From ANME-2 cluster archaeon (GTDB taxonomy: Archaea > Halobacteriota > Methanosarcinia > Methanosarcinales > Methanocomedenaceae): DNA of 10,244 bases. Shown piece after piece: positions 1-6,558 of this stretch. How positions within the stretch are numbered: position 1 is the stretch's first letter; each line of letters opens with the position of its first letter. The stretch lies in assembly GCA_023544495.1 (NCBI GenBank), contig JAMJFV010000062.1:1-10244 (forward strand), in the 5' to 3' direction. The notes beneath the pieces were generated by a model that saw only the letters and a list, made by a program, of their open reading frames with translations, did not search any database and was not told where the DNA came from. The translations under genes were made by a program, and so were the position numbers.

Positions 1-2
1 AT

Positions 3-1001
3 GGAATTGAATTTGAAAAATATATAACTCCTGGTGATTCCCTTGATTATGTTCATAATGAACATGGGATTACATGCACCCAATGCCATGAACCAGCTGG
101 AAGCTTTGGTACCCTGGTCTTCAAGGAAGAAATCGGGAAGATGCTCATTTATGACGTGACCGGTCTTGATGCACCTCCTGCTCCGGAAGAAATTGTTAAG
201 CTTGAGAACATGTTGCGCTGCGTCAAATGTCATGAGGATTATATTTCACGCACCAGCAGACGTATGATCAATCCTCACGAGGATGTCGAAGACTGCAATT
301 CATGCCACAAGGGACATGAAAGAGGCATGTCTGAACAGACCTGTGGTGAATGTCATGTCAAACCTATACAATCACTTAATCTGGAAGGAGGCAAACATTC
401 CAAGAAGGGTTGCGCATTCTGTCATCCACAGCACGGTTATAAACCAAAATGTACTGACTGCCATGGTGTTTATCATCCTTCAGGATTCGAAGACTGTTCC
501 CTGTGCCACATAGATGCACACGCTCCACGGGATATAGAATTCTCATCGGTCATCAGCGAGAATGATTGTGCTAAATGCCACGCACCTGTGATACAGACCA
601 CATTCGAAACCCAACCGACCAAACATGCAGAACTTGACTGCACTTTATGTCATCCGGTCCATGGAGACTGGCTTGAATGTACCAGTTGTCATGCAGGCCA
701 TGATGAAACTATGACACAGCAGGACTGCAAGCAATGTCACATACAGGGCCATATTCCTACAAAGGTTGACTATCCAACCGATACACCCTCTACCTTATGT
801 GGTGGATGTCATGCGGAAAATGCACAGCACCTGAAGGAAAATATCACAGGCCATTCCAACAAGAATTGTGCGTACTGCCATCCACAGCATGGACAAATTC
901 CATCATGCACTACATGTCATGGTTCAAAACACGGCATGTCAAGTGGATGTACAACATGTCACCAGAGTGCACATAATCTTGGATTCCCTGCAGTAAAATA
1001 A
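3..1001 (+). CDS. Multihaem cytochrome c, 5'-truncated by window edge (at least 15 CxxCH haem sites)
   Basis: This is an electron-transfer protein with covalently bound haem, expected to act outside the cytoplasmic membrane. The reading frame is open from base 3, so the true start and any signal peptide lie before the window. The ATG at 141 is internal, because a CTQCH haem site is encoded upstream of it at 75-89. The visible 332 residues hold 15 CxxCH motifs, about one per 22 residues. The last 12 form three consecutive four-haem modules. Within each module the motifs are spaced 23-24, 13 and 14-16 residues apart, and modules repeat every 75-77 residues. The second motif of each module reads CxxCHPxHG. 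Many extra histidines could serve as distal ligands. The C-terminus has no membrane helix, S-layer domain or sorting motif, so this end looks soluble. Such proteins are typical of ANME and metal-reducing prokaryotes. The class is certain; partner and redox role cannot be read from the sequence. Confidence 0.95.
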   Translation, partial: GIEFEKYITPGDSLDYVHNEHGITCTQCHEPAGSFGTLVFKEEIGKMLIYDVTGLDAPPAPEEIVKLENMLRCVKCHEDYISRTSRRMINPHEDVEDCNSCHKGHERGMSEQTCGECHVKPIQSLNLEGGKHSKKGCAFCHPQHGYKPKCTDCHGVYHPSGFEDCSLCHIDAHAPRDIEFSSVISENDCAKCHAPVIQTTFETQPTKHAELDCTLCHPVHGDWLECTSCHAGHDETMTQQDCKQCHIQGHIPTKVDYPTDTPSTLCGGCHAENAQHLKENITGHSNKNCAYCHPQHGQIPSCTTCHGSKHGMSSGCTTCHQSAHNLGFPAVK

Positions 1002-1016
1002 CCTTTTGACTGGTGA

Positions 1017-1053
1017 GTGCATGAAAGATTTCATGTACTCAAATTTATTTTTT
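1017..1053 (+). terminator. Hairpin plus T-tract after the cytochrome gene
   Basis: A near-perfect inverted repeat (arms 1017-1026 and 1029-1038, centred on CATGAAA/TTTCATG) begins 16 bases after the cytochrome stop codon. It is followed by an AT-rich stretch with six T at 1048-1053. The very short loop means a few inner pairs would open in RNA. Position and T-tract fit transcription termination. The palindrome could alternatively be a protein-binding site. Confidence 0.55.
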
Positions 1054-1072
1054 GGCAGTTTGTGATATAATG

Positions 1073-1081
1073 ATATATATT
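1073..1081 (+). promoter_or_regulatory. Candidate archaeal TATA box for the 1122-3915 operon
   Basis: The run ATATATATT lies in a very AT-rich stretch about 45 bases before the start of the membrane-protein gene. A start site about 25 bases downstream would leave a short leader containing the Shine-Dalgarno-like GAGGGTG at 1112-1118. No clear BRE is visible, and overlapping TATA-like words (for example GATATAAT at 1064-1071) make the exact box uncertain. Confidence 0.4.
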
Positions 1082-1121
1082 ATTATCAATAGATAGATGG
1101 TGTAGTAATTAGAGGGTGTAA

Positions 1122-1598
1122 ATGATGGTCCAGAAAGAACAGATGATTTTCCAGTTAAACCGCATAAAGACCAAAATCGAAGGAGCTCTTGTCAGAATTG
1201 AAGAAAAGTACAACAATCAAGAGATCACTGTATATACCAGGGATAGTCTCAAAAAGAAATACCAGGATGTCCTGGCCAGGGTGGAAGGCCGGATCGTTGA
1301 AGATGAAATACTTGGTGAGTTCCAGATTCCATTGAAGAAACTGGAATACCGGCAGACCCTTTATACACCTGACCTGGTCTTCGGGATGGTTCTTATTATT
1401 TTAGGTATTGCTGTGTATATATACACAAAGATGGATATGACCCTCCTCGAGCCTTTAGTGATCCCCCTTGGTACCAATCGTACCGGCGAAGTATGGCAGG
1501 ATTACAATACTTCGTTAATGTTCAATATTGCTTCTGCGATCGTGTTTGCAATTGGAAGTATTATTACCTTGAACGAACTTGTCGGAAAGAAGAACTAG
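1122..1598 (+). CDS. Small two-helix membrane protein of unknown function
   Basis: I do not recognise this family. The 158-residue product has a charged, helical, coiled-coil-like cytoplasmic-type N-terminal half (residues 1-80, rich in K, E, R and I/L). Two hydrophobic segments follow, at about 84-102 and 131-150. They are joined by a 28-residue loop containing the Asn-Arg-Thr of a possible extracellular N-glycosylation sequon (NRT, about 119-121). The tail NELVGKKN is short and basic, consistent with both ends in the cytoplasm. Two adjacent ATG codons (1122 and 1125) follow the Shine-Dalgarno-like GAGGGTG at 1112-1118; the second has the more usual spacing, so the protein may be one residue shorter. 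The gpmI gene starts 19 bases after the stop, so the genes are probably co-transcribed, but this gives no firm clue to the role. Confidence 0.8.
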   Translation: MMVQKEQMIFQLNRIKTKIEGALVRIEEKYNNQEITVYTRDSLKKKYQDVLARVEGRIVEDEILGEFQIPLKKLEYRQTLYTPDLVFGMVLIILGIAVYIYTKMDMTLLEPLVIPLGTNRTGEVWQDYNTSLMFNIASAIVFAIGSIITLNELVGKKN

Positions 1599-1617
1599 CG
1601 ATTGAAGGAAAAAGTAC

Positions 1618-3165
1618 ATGGAAATCCCAAAACCGCTTGTTCTGCTTATTCTTGACGGTTGGGGTATCAATCCGCAGGTTGACGGGAATGCCGTGCTCAA
1701 GGCAAATACGCCTGTCATGGACAGGCTGTTGAGCAATTATCCCAATACTAGTATGGAAGCTTCGGGTGAATCAGTAGGTTTGCCGGAAGGCCTTATGGGG
1801 AACAGTGAAGTTGGACACCTGAACCTGGGTTCGGGCCGGGTGGTCTACCAGGATATTACCCGGATAAACAAGTCTATCAGGGATGGTGATTTCTTTTCAA
1901 ATAAGGTTTTATCAGATGCTCTGGACCATGTTCTTGAAAACGGTTCTTCACTTCACCTGATAGGCCTGCTGTCTGATGGAGGGGTACACAGCCATATGGA
2001 CCACCTGTTCTCACTTCTGGAGATGGCAAAGACAGCGAGGCTGGACAGAGTTTTTGTCCATGCATTCCTGGATGGAAGGGATGTACCGCCGCGCTCTGCT
2101 TTGAAATATATCGCACACACAAAAAGACGGATGCAAGAACTTGGCATAGGAAAGATAGCCACAGTAAGCGGCCGGTATTACAGCATGGACCGTGACAGGA
2201 GATGGGAAAGGGTCAACCTTGCATATGATGCATTGACCCTGGGTAGAGGAGAGAGAGCCTCCAGCGCAGAAATGGCTGTGCTGTTTGCTTATAAAAAGGG
2301 GGAGAACGATGAGTTTGTTAAACCCACGATCGTGCTACCAGAGGCGACTGCTTCCATGCAGGATGGCGATGCTGTGATATTCTTCAATTTCAGACCTGAC
2401 CGGGCAAGAGAACTGACCGGCGCCCTGACACTCAATGCTTTTTCAGGATTTGAACGAAAAATGGTTCCAGACATTCATTTTGTTTGCATGACCCGGTATG
2501 ACGAGACTTTTGATCTGCCTGTTGCTTTCCCGCACGAGCCCATTGACAACACACTTGCCGAATATCTGAGCACATGCAAAAAAAAACAGCTGCATATTGC
2601 TGAGACAGAAAAATACGCACATGTGACTTTTTTCTTTAATGGAGGTATAGAGAAACCCTATGACGGAGAAGACCGGGTACTTATCCCGTCACCAAAAGTC
2701 CCCACCTATGACATGCAACCTGAGATGAGTGCGTACGAAGTGACAGATGCACTCCTGGACAGGATACGTTCCGGAAACTACGATTTCATTATTGGGAATT
2801 TTGCCAACCTGGATATGGTAGGACATACCGGTATACTGGATGCCACAGTGCGTGCCGCAGAAGTAGTGGATGAATGCCTGGGTAAGGTTACAGATGCAAT
2901 AGTTTCCTGCGGAGGCGCTGCAATCGTTACGGGAGACCACGGCAATAGTGAACAGATGATATACTATGATGATAGGAGCCCCCATACTGCTCATACCACT
3001 AACCGGGTCCCGGTAATCCTTGTTTCCACAATGAATGGCGTACATCTGAAGGAAGGAATATTTGCCGATATTGCCCCGACAATACTTGGACTGTTGGGTC
3101 TGGATGTACCGCACCAGATGACCGGGCATTCCCTGTTATACGATGATAGTACCAGTGGAGTGTGA
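1618..3165 (+). CDS. gpmI: 2,3-bisphosphoglycerate-independent phosphoglycerate mutase (iPGM)
   Basis: This cytoplasmic enzyme interconverts 3- and 2-phosphoglycerate in glycolysis and gluconeogenesis (EC 5.4.2.12), using two Mn ions and a phosphoserine intermediate. The 515 residues match the usual length of the bacterial-type enzyme. Visible landmarks are ILDGWG with Asp13, GNSEVGH with the catalytic Ser63, the HSHMDH segment around 124-129, DGRDVPP at 152-158, the SGRYYSMDRD segment at 184-193, NLDMVGH (Asp399, His403), TGDHGNSE (Asp440, His441) and His459 in HTAHTTNR. All metal and catalytic residues appear present. GAAGGA at 1604-1609 is a well-placed ribosome-binding site. The trmI gene starts 6 bases after the stop. 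This is the long GpmI type, not the shorter archaeal ApgM type. A run of nine A near 2578-2586 sits inside the gene without breaking the frame. Confidence 0.97.
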   Translation: MEIPKPLVLLILDGWGINPQVDGNAVLKANTPVMDRLLSNYPNTSMEASGESVGLPEGLMGNSEVGHLNLGSGRVVYQDITRINKSIRDGDFFSNKVLSDALDHVLENGSSLHLIGLLSDGGVHSHMDHLFSLLEMAKTARLDRVFVHAFLDGRDVPPRSALKYIAHTKRRMQELGIGKIATVSGRYYSMDRDRRWERVNLAYDALTLGRGERASSAEMAVLFAYKKGENDEFVKPTIVLPEATASMQDGDAVIFFNFRPDRARELTGALTLNAFSGFERKMVPDIHFVCMTRYDETFDLPVAFPHEPIDNTLAEYLSTCKKKQLHIAETEKYAHVTFFFNGGIEKPYDGEDRVLIPSPKVPTYDMQPEMSAYEVTDALLDRIRSGNYDFIIGNFANLDMVGHTGILDATVRAAEVVDECLGKVTDAIVSCGGAAIVTGDHGNSEQMIYYDDRSPHTAHTTNRVPVILVSTMNGVHLKEGIFADIAPTILGLLGLDVPHQMTGHSLLYDDSTSGV

Positions 3166-3171
3166 CAGGCT

Positions 3172-3915
3172 ATGAAACAGGGTGAAACTGTACTGTTAAA
3201 GGGCAATGGGAAGAGGTATATTGTCAGTGCGCATGAAAAAGACCTGCATACTGATGTAGGGGTCTTCAAACTGGGTACGCTGCTGGACAAGGAATATATG
3301 GATAGTATCGTATCCCATCTGGGATTTGAAATGCAGATATATCGCTTAAGGGCAGCAGACCTTTTCAATTTCCTGAAAAGGACCGGGGCACCTATTAGTC
3401 CTAAGGATATCGGGATGATAATGGGCCATACAGGTCTGAATAAGGATGACAATGTGCTTGATGCCGGCACCGGCTCAGGTATTCTTGCCATTTATATGGG
3501 ACTTGTTGCCAAAAGGGTAATGACCTATGAGGTCAGAGAGGATTTTGCAAAGGTAGCACAGTCAAACATAGCTCTTGCCGGTCTGACAAATGTGGAATCC
3601 AGGTCTGGAGACCTGGTAAAAGAGATTCGTTCACTGGATGAGAGTTTTGATGTAGTTACCCTGGATATGCAGGCTGCAGATAAGGTTGTGCCGTACGTCC
3701 TTAATGTCCTGAAACCGGGTGGATATCTCGTTGTTTTCTCCCCGTTCCTGGAACAGGCCAAAGAAGTGCGCATGGCTGTGGGTATAGAAAAATTTGAAGA
3801 CGTGGTCACTCTTGAGTGTACCCAAAGAGAGATATCTTTCAGTGAGAGGGGAACCCGGCCATCCACCATCAGTGTAGGACACACTGGTTATCTCACATTT
3901 GCCAGGGCGATATAA
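3172..3915 (+). CDS. trmI: tRNA (adenine-N1)-methyltransferase, TrmI/GCD14 family (m1A57/58)
   Basis: A SAM-dependent class I methyltransferase of 247 residues. The archaeal family methylates N1 of adenines 57 and 58 in the T-loop of tRNA. Residues 1-75 form the small N-terminal beta-rich domain typical of TrmI. The segment PKDIGMIMGHTGL (about 77-89) leads into SAM motif I, DAGTGSG at 97-103. The acidic residue binding the SAM ribose is probably Glu120. Motif IV is LDMQAAD (Asp165) and the post-motif segment is LKPGGYLVVFSP (about 180-191). Length and the N-terminal extension separate it from protein-isoaspartate methyltransferases, its closest look-alikes. The start lies 6 bases after the gpmI stop, with GGAG at 3157-3160 inside the end of gpmI, so the two are translated from one message. 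Only a short T-rich stretch (about 3922-3930) follows, so the terminator is unclear. Confidence 0.9.
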   Translation: MKQGETVLLKGNGKRYIVSAHEKDLHTDVGVFKLGTLLDKEYMDSIVSHLGFEMQIYRLRAADLFNFLKRTGAPISPKDIGMIMGHTGLNKDDNVLDAGTGSGILAIYMGLVAKRVMTYEVREDFAKVAQSNIALAGLTNVESRSGDLVKEIRSLDESFDVVTLDMQAADKVVPYVLNVLKPGGYLVVFSPFLEQAKEVRMAVGIEKFEDVVTLECTQREISFSERGTRPSTISVGHTGYLTFARAI

Positions 3916-3993
3916 GCTGTGTTCCTTTTATTGGATCGGTCTACTGTTCTTCAACTCCCTGTTGATTATCCGCTTTGTTACCGGATTGTTTAC

Positions 3994-4008
3994 CGAAAAT
4001 TATATTGG
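3994..4008 (+). promoter_or_regulatory. Candidate BRE/TATA-like promoter for the structured RNA element
   Basis: The stretch CGAAAATTATATTGG has an A-rich BRE-like half followed by ATTATAT. It is placed so that a start about 25 bases downstream would fall at about 4027-4030, just ahead of the first hairpin of the structured element at 4046. There is no independent evidence that it is used. Confidence 0.3.
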
Positions 4009-4045
4009 TTTGTAAAACAACATGATTATTACTTCAGATTTAGGA

Positions 4046-4312
4046 ACCAGTGAGCGAACTGGTGAAACTGAAGTGCATGCTACGTGGGCTAGCAATGAAG
4101 TGGTGTAAGGTGAATGGTGACCTTCACACGGAACTATCTGACCAAGTTGTGAAAGGCTCAAGACAGAACATAGTCTTGAAGGTCAGATCTCCACCTTCAT
4201 TTCAGGAACGTTGGCGCATAAGTACGATGTGCGTACGTGCGCGGGGAATGGGTGAATGCAAGCGCAAGTCCCAACTTGGGGAGCCCTCCGACATTGGAGG
4301 GTCAGCCCACCA
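4046..4312 (+). ncRNA. Structured RNA-like element; possible 5' remnant of a group II intron
   Basis: This stretch carries a dense set of perfect nested inverted repeats on the scale of RNA structure. They are ACCAGT/ACTGGT (4046-4051 with 4058-4063), GTGAA/TTCAC (4110-4114 with 4123-4127), ATCTGACC/GGTCAGAT (4136-4143 with 4181-4188) enclosing TCAAGAC/GTCTTGA (4158-4164 with 4173-4179), GCGCA/TGCGC (4214-4218 with 4238-4242) enclosing GTAC/GTAC, and CCCTCC/GGAGGG (4284-4289 with 4296-4301). The GTGAGCG at 4050, the purine-rich joining segments (GTGAAA, AGCAATGAAG, GGTGAATG) and the overall layout resemble domain I of a group II intron. I see no reverse transcriptase and no domain V-like hairpin, so it would be a dead fragment if it is one. 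An unrelated small RNA is the main alternative. An 88-codon frame starting with GTG at 4050 is probably incidental. Confidence 0.5.
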
Positions 4313-4322
4313 TTGAATTTTA

Positions 4323-4418
4323 TTATACTGGTGAATCATTATACTGGTGAATCATTATACTGGTGAATCTTTATACTGGTGAATCTTTATACTGGTGAAT
4401 CTTTATACTGGTGAATCC
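4323..4418. repeat. Tandem array: six copies of a 16-bp unit
   Basis: Six head-to-tail copies of TTATACTGGTGAATCN fill 96 bp with no spacers. The first 15 bases are identical in every copy. The 16th is A, A, T, T, T, C in order, which suggests stepwise duplication. The array starts about 10 bp after the structured RNA element and ends 7 bp before the tmk stop codon, so it would lie in the 3' untranslated part of the tmk message. The absence of spacers and the short unit exclude a CRISPR array. The near-perfect identity points to recent or ongoing slippage. Confidence 0.95.
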
Positions 4419-4425
4419 GTTACCG

Positions 4426-5031
4426 TTAAGCTATATTTTCCTTTACAGCTTTGAACACGACCTGTTCTACCTTACTATACGGTTGATCTGCATTAACTAC
4501 AATGAAACGGTCCGTTTGCATATCCACCAGTGTATGATAATTTGAGCGCACCTGTTCAAGAAAATTGATCTTCTCGAACTTAGTCTGGTAATCACGGGTC
4601 CCCACCCTTGAAACCGCGATTTCCGGGCTGACATCGAACAGGATGGTAAGGTCCGGTACTATGGTCCAGCCCTTATGGATCTCCATTACCCATTCAAGTG
4701 GTTGTTCGATAATTCCTTTCAAGGTAGCGCCCTGATATGCATATCTGCTGTCAGAATACCTGTCAGATATCACTGTCATGTTATTCGCAATGCCAGGCCG
4801 TATTGTTTTGGTCAGGTGGTTTGCATGGTCGGCAACAAACAGGAACAACTCTGCCAGTGGGTCGGTTTCTTCCTTGATGGCCCGGTTCACGGCCTCGCCT
4901 GTCCATTCCCTGGTCGGCTCCCTGGTAAATAGAACATCGTTCTTTCCCTTGAAATAGTGTTTCAGGCTTTTCATTATCGTGGATTTTCCCGAACCGTCAA
5001 TACCTTCAAGTGTTATCAGTTTTCCCGTCAT
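4426..5031 (-). CDS. tmk: Thymidylate kinase (dTMP kinase)
   Basis: This cytoplasmic enzyme phosphorylates dTMP to dTDP with ATP, the step feeding dTTP to DNA synthesis (EC 2.7.4.9). The 201 residues match the family length. Visible motifs are the P-loop EGIDGSGKST at 9-18, FTREPT with the substrate-contacting Arg at about 35-40, the DRY-type motif SDRYSDSRYAYQGA (Asp90, Arg91, Tyr92), and a lid-like segment SRVGTRDYQTKFEK around 141-154. It starts 11 bases after the rfcL stop. A GAGG Shine-Dalgarno sequence overlaps the end of rfcL, so it is likely the last gene of the kae1-rfcL-tmk message. No hairpin/T-tract terminator is visible after it; the 16-bp array occupies that position instead. 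Confidence 0.95.
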   Translation of the reverse strand: MTGKLITLEGIDGSGKSTIMKSLKHYFKGKNDVLFTREPTREWTGEAVNRAIKEETDPLAELFLFVADHANHLTKTIRPGIANNMTVISDRYSDSRYAYQGATLKGIIEQPLEWVMEIHKGWTIVPDLTILFDVSPEIAVSRVGTRDYQTKFEKINFLEQVRSNYHTLVDMQTDRFIVVNADQPYSKVEQVVFKAVKENIA

Positions 5032-5042
5032 CTGCTAAAGCC

Positions 5043-6545
5043 TCAAAAATCGAATAACGAACTCTGGTTTTTCGTGTTTTCCTTGCTGGCAACTTCATCT
5101 GCAGCCGGTTCATCGATATCGTCCCCGCTGTCTGTCCCTGAAAAGTCAAGTTCACGCTGCTGTTCATCTGCCACATCTGTATGGGTGAACCCACCAAACA
5201 CCTCAATATCGTGCTTCACCTGTGCATCTATCAGTTGCCGGGCTTCTTCATATATGGTCCTGACTTTCTTTGTTGTTGCCTTCGTATCCAGTAAAAACGC
5301 GATCTCATCAGGGTTCAGGTCAAGCTCGGCTGCCACATGAACAGCATGTTCTTTACTGTTCATCACATGCTTGAAGAACCAGATAAGGTCTGAGCGTGCG
5401 TATCTCTTGGACAGGTGACACAATCCGCCTATCTTACCGGCAAGCGAATCCCTGATATTTCGTTTTCCTCTGGTCTGCCCCAGTTTTTTCCAGAACTGAG
5501 GGGACTGGTATTTGTTGTAACCCGAATAGTTCCTGGTCCTAACTGCGGCCACCCCTCCGGTCATGAGCAGGCTTGCATACCGCCACAACCGGTAATTCTG
5601 CCTGCGTCGTACCCGACCCAGGAACAGGTCTGCCCGCGATAACTGGTTAAATCCGGCATATATGTCCCTGTCATCCCTGTATGCCACGGGTATATTCTCG
5701 TCTATCCAGTTGATAAGGTCCTCAGGGCTCTCGTCCACCTGCCACGCAGCTTTCTGTGCAGACCTCATATCAGAAGCCTTGAATATCTTATCCATTGCCC
5801 TGAAAACTGTTTCCCTGATATCTCTGGGAGAAGTGACGATATCATCCACATTCAGTTCATTTTTCCCTATCGCAATGGCCTGCAGGTCATTGATAGCGCT
5901 TCGCAGATCTCCGCCCGCATTGTCGCTGATCTGCTCTATCACGCCCATACCGACCATGACCTGTTCTTTCCTGCAAATGGATTTGAGCACGTTCGCTATG
6001 GTGGTACTGTTCATTGCCCTGAACTGTACCGGTTTACAGGCCAGGCGCAGCGCAGAGTCCATGTCGTAGAACTCATTGGCTATCAGAATGATGGGTTGTC
6101 TGGTGTTCTTGACAACATTGATGATGGCCCTGGCACCACCCCGGTCATAGTTACCATGCAGGTTATCAGCTTCATCAAGAATGACGAGACGGCGTCCTGA
6201 AGTCCCGTCGAAGGTCCCCATCATACTGGCAGAACCTGCAACTTTCTGGATTATCTTTGCCGTACGCTGGTCACTGGCATTGAGTTCTATCACATCCCAT
6301 CCCATCTGGGATGCCATTGCCAGGGCTGCAGAGGTCTTGCCAATGCCTGGTTTTCCATGCAGGATCAAAGCCCTGTACTCAGGGATACACTTTTCCCAGT
6401 CCTCTCCCCATTTGAGCAGTTCTTTTACGACACCTGGATGACCTACGACTTCACTAAGGTTTTCAGGCCGGTATTTTTCTGACCATTCCAGTGATTCTGC
6501 ACTCATCGGCTCTATATTGATTGCAGGCATAAAATAAGTATTCAT
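5043..6545 (-). CDS. rfcL: Replication factor C large subunit (archaeal clamp loader)
   Basis: This is the large subunit of the AAA+ clamp loader that opens PCNA and places it on primer-template DNA. The 500 residues begin with the typical WSEKYRP motif (21-27). Then come Walker A GKPGIGKTS (64-72), NASDQR (89-94), Walker B VILDEADN (121-128), a sensor 1 region ILIANEFYD (about 153-161) and sensor 2 GGDLRSAINDLQ. A helical collar domain follows, then an acidic low-complexity tail ending in the PCNA-interacting motif QSSLFDF (494-500). Met1, Met6 and Met14 are all possible starts. Most family members begin only a few residues before the EKYRP motif, which would favour Met14, and no start has a strong ribosome-binding site. 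The small subunit is not in the window. It lies 13 bases after kae1 and 11 before tmk. Confidence 0.96.
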   Translation of the reverse strand: MNTYFMPAINIEPMSAESLEWSEKYRPENLSEVVGHPGVVKELLKWGEDWEKCIPEYRALILHGKPGIGKTSAALAMASQMGWDVIELNASDQRTAKIIQKVAGSASMMGTFDGTSGRRLVILDEADNLHGNYDRGGARAIINVVKNTRQPIILIANEFYDMDSALRLACKPVQFRAMNSTTIANVLKSICRKEQVMVGMGVIEQISDNAGGDLRSAINDLQAIAIGKNELNVDDIVTSPRDIRETVFRAMDKIFKASDMRSAQKAAWQVDESPEDLINWIDENIPVAYRDDRDIYAGFNQLSRADLFLGRVRRRQNYRLWRYASLLMTGGVAAVRTRNYSGYNKYQSPQFWKKLGQTRGKRNIRDSLAGKIGGLCHLSKRYARSDLIWFFKHVMNSKEHAVHVAAELDLNPDEIAFLLDTKATTKKVRTIYEEARQLIDAQVKHDIEVFGGFTHTDVADEQQRELDFSGTDSGDDIDEPAADEVASKENTKNQSSLFDF

Positions 6546-6558
6546 TTTTATCGCACTA

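Noticed and set aside
141..1001. ATG at 141 as the start of the cytochrome
   Set aside because: The same frame is open to base 3 and encodes a CTQCH haem site upstream. No signal peptide follows the ATG.
2689..3129. Long antisense frame opposite gpmI (and similar ones opposite trmI, rfcL and kae1)
   Set aside because: These mirror strongly conserved genes on the other strand, lack ribosome-binding sites, and encode no recognisable domains.
3968..3986. ATCCG/CGGAT inverted repeat after trmI as a terminator
   Set aside because: The stem is only 5 bp with a 9-base loop and no T-tract follows, so it is too weak to call.
4050..4316. An 88-codon GTG-started frame as a protein gene
   Set aside because: There is no ribosome-binding site, the predicted protein has no recognisable domain, and the frame runs through nested perfect inverted repeats that are better explained as RNA structure.
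4323..4418. CRISPR array
   Set aside because: The 16-bp units are contiguous with no spacers, and no cas genes are present.
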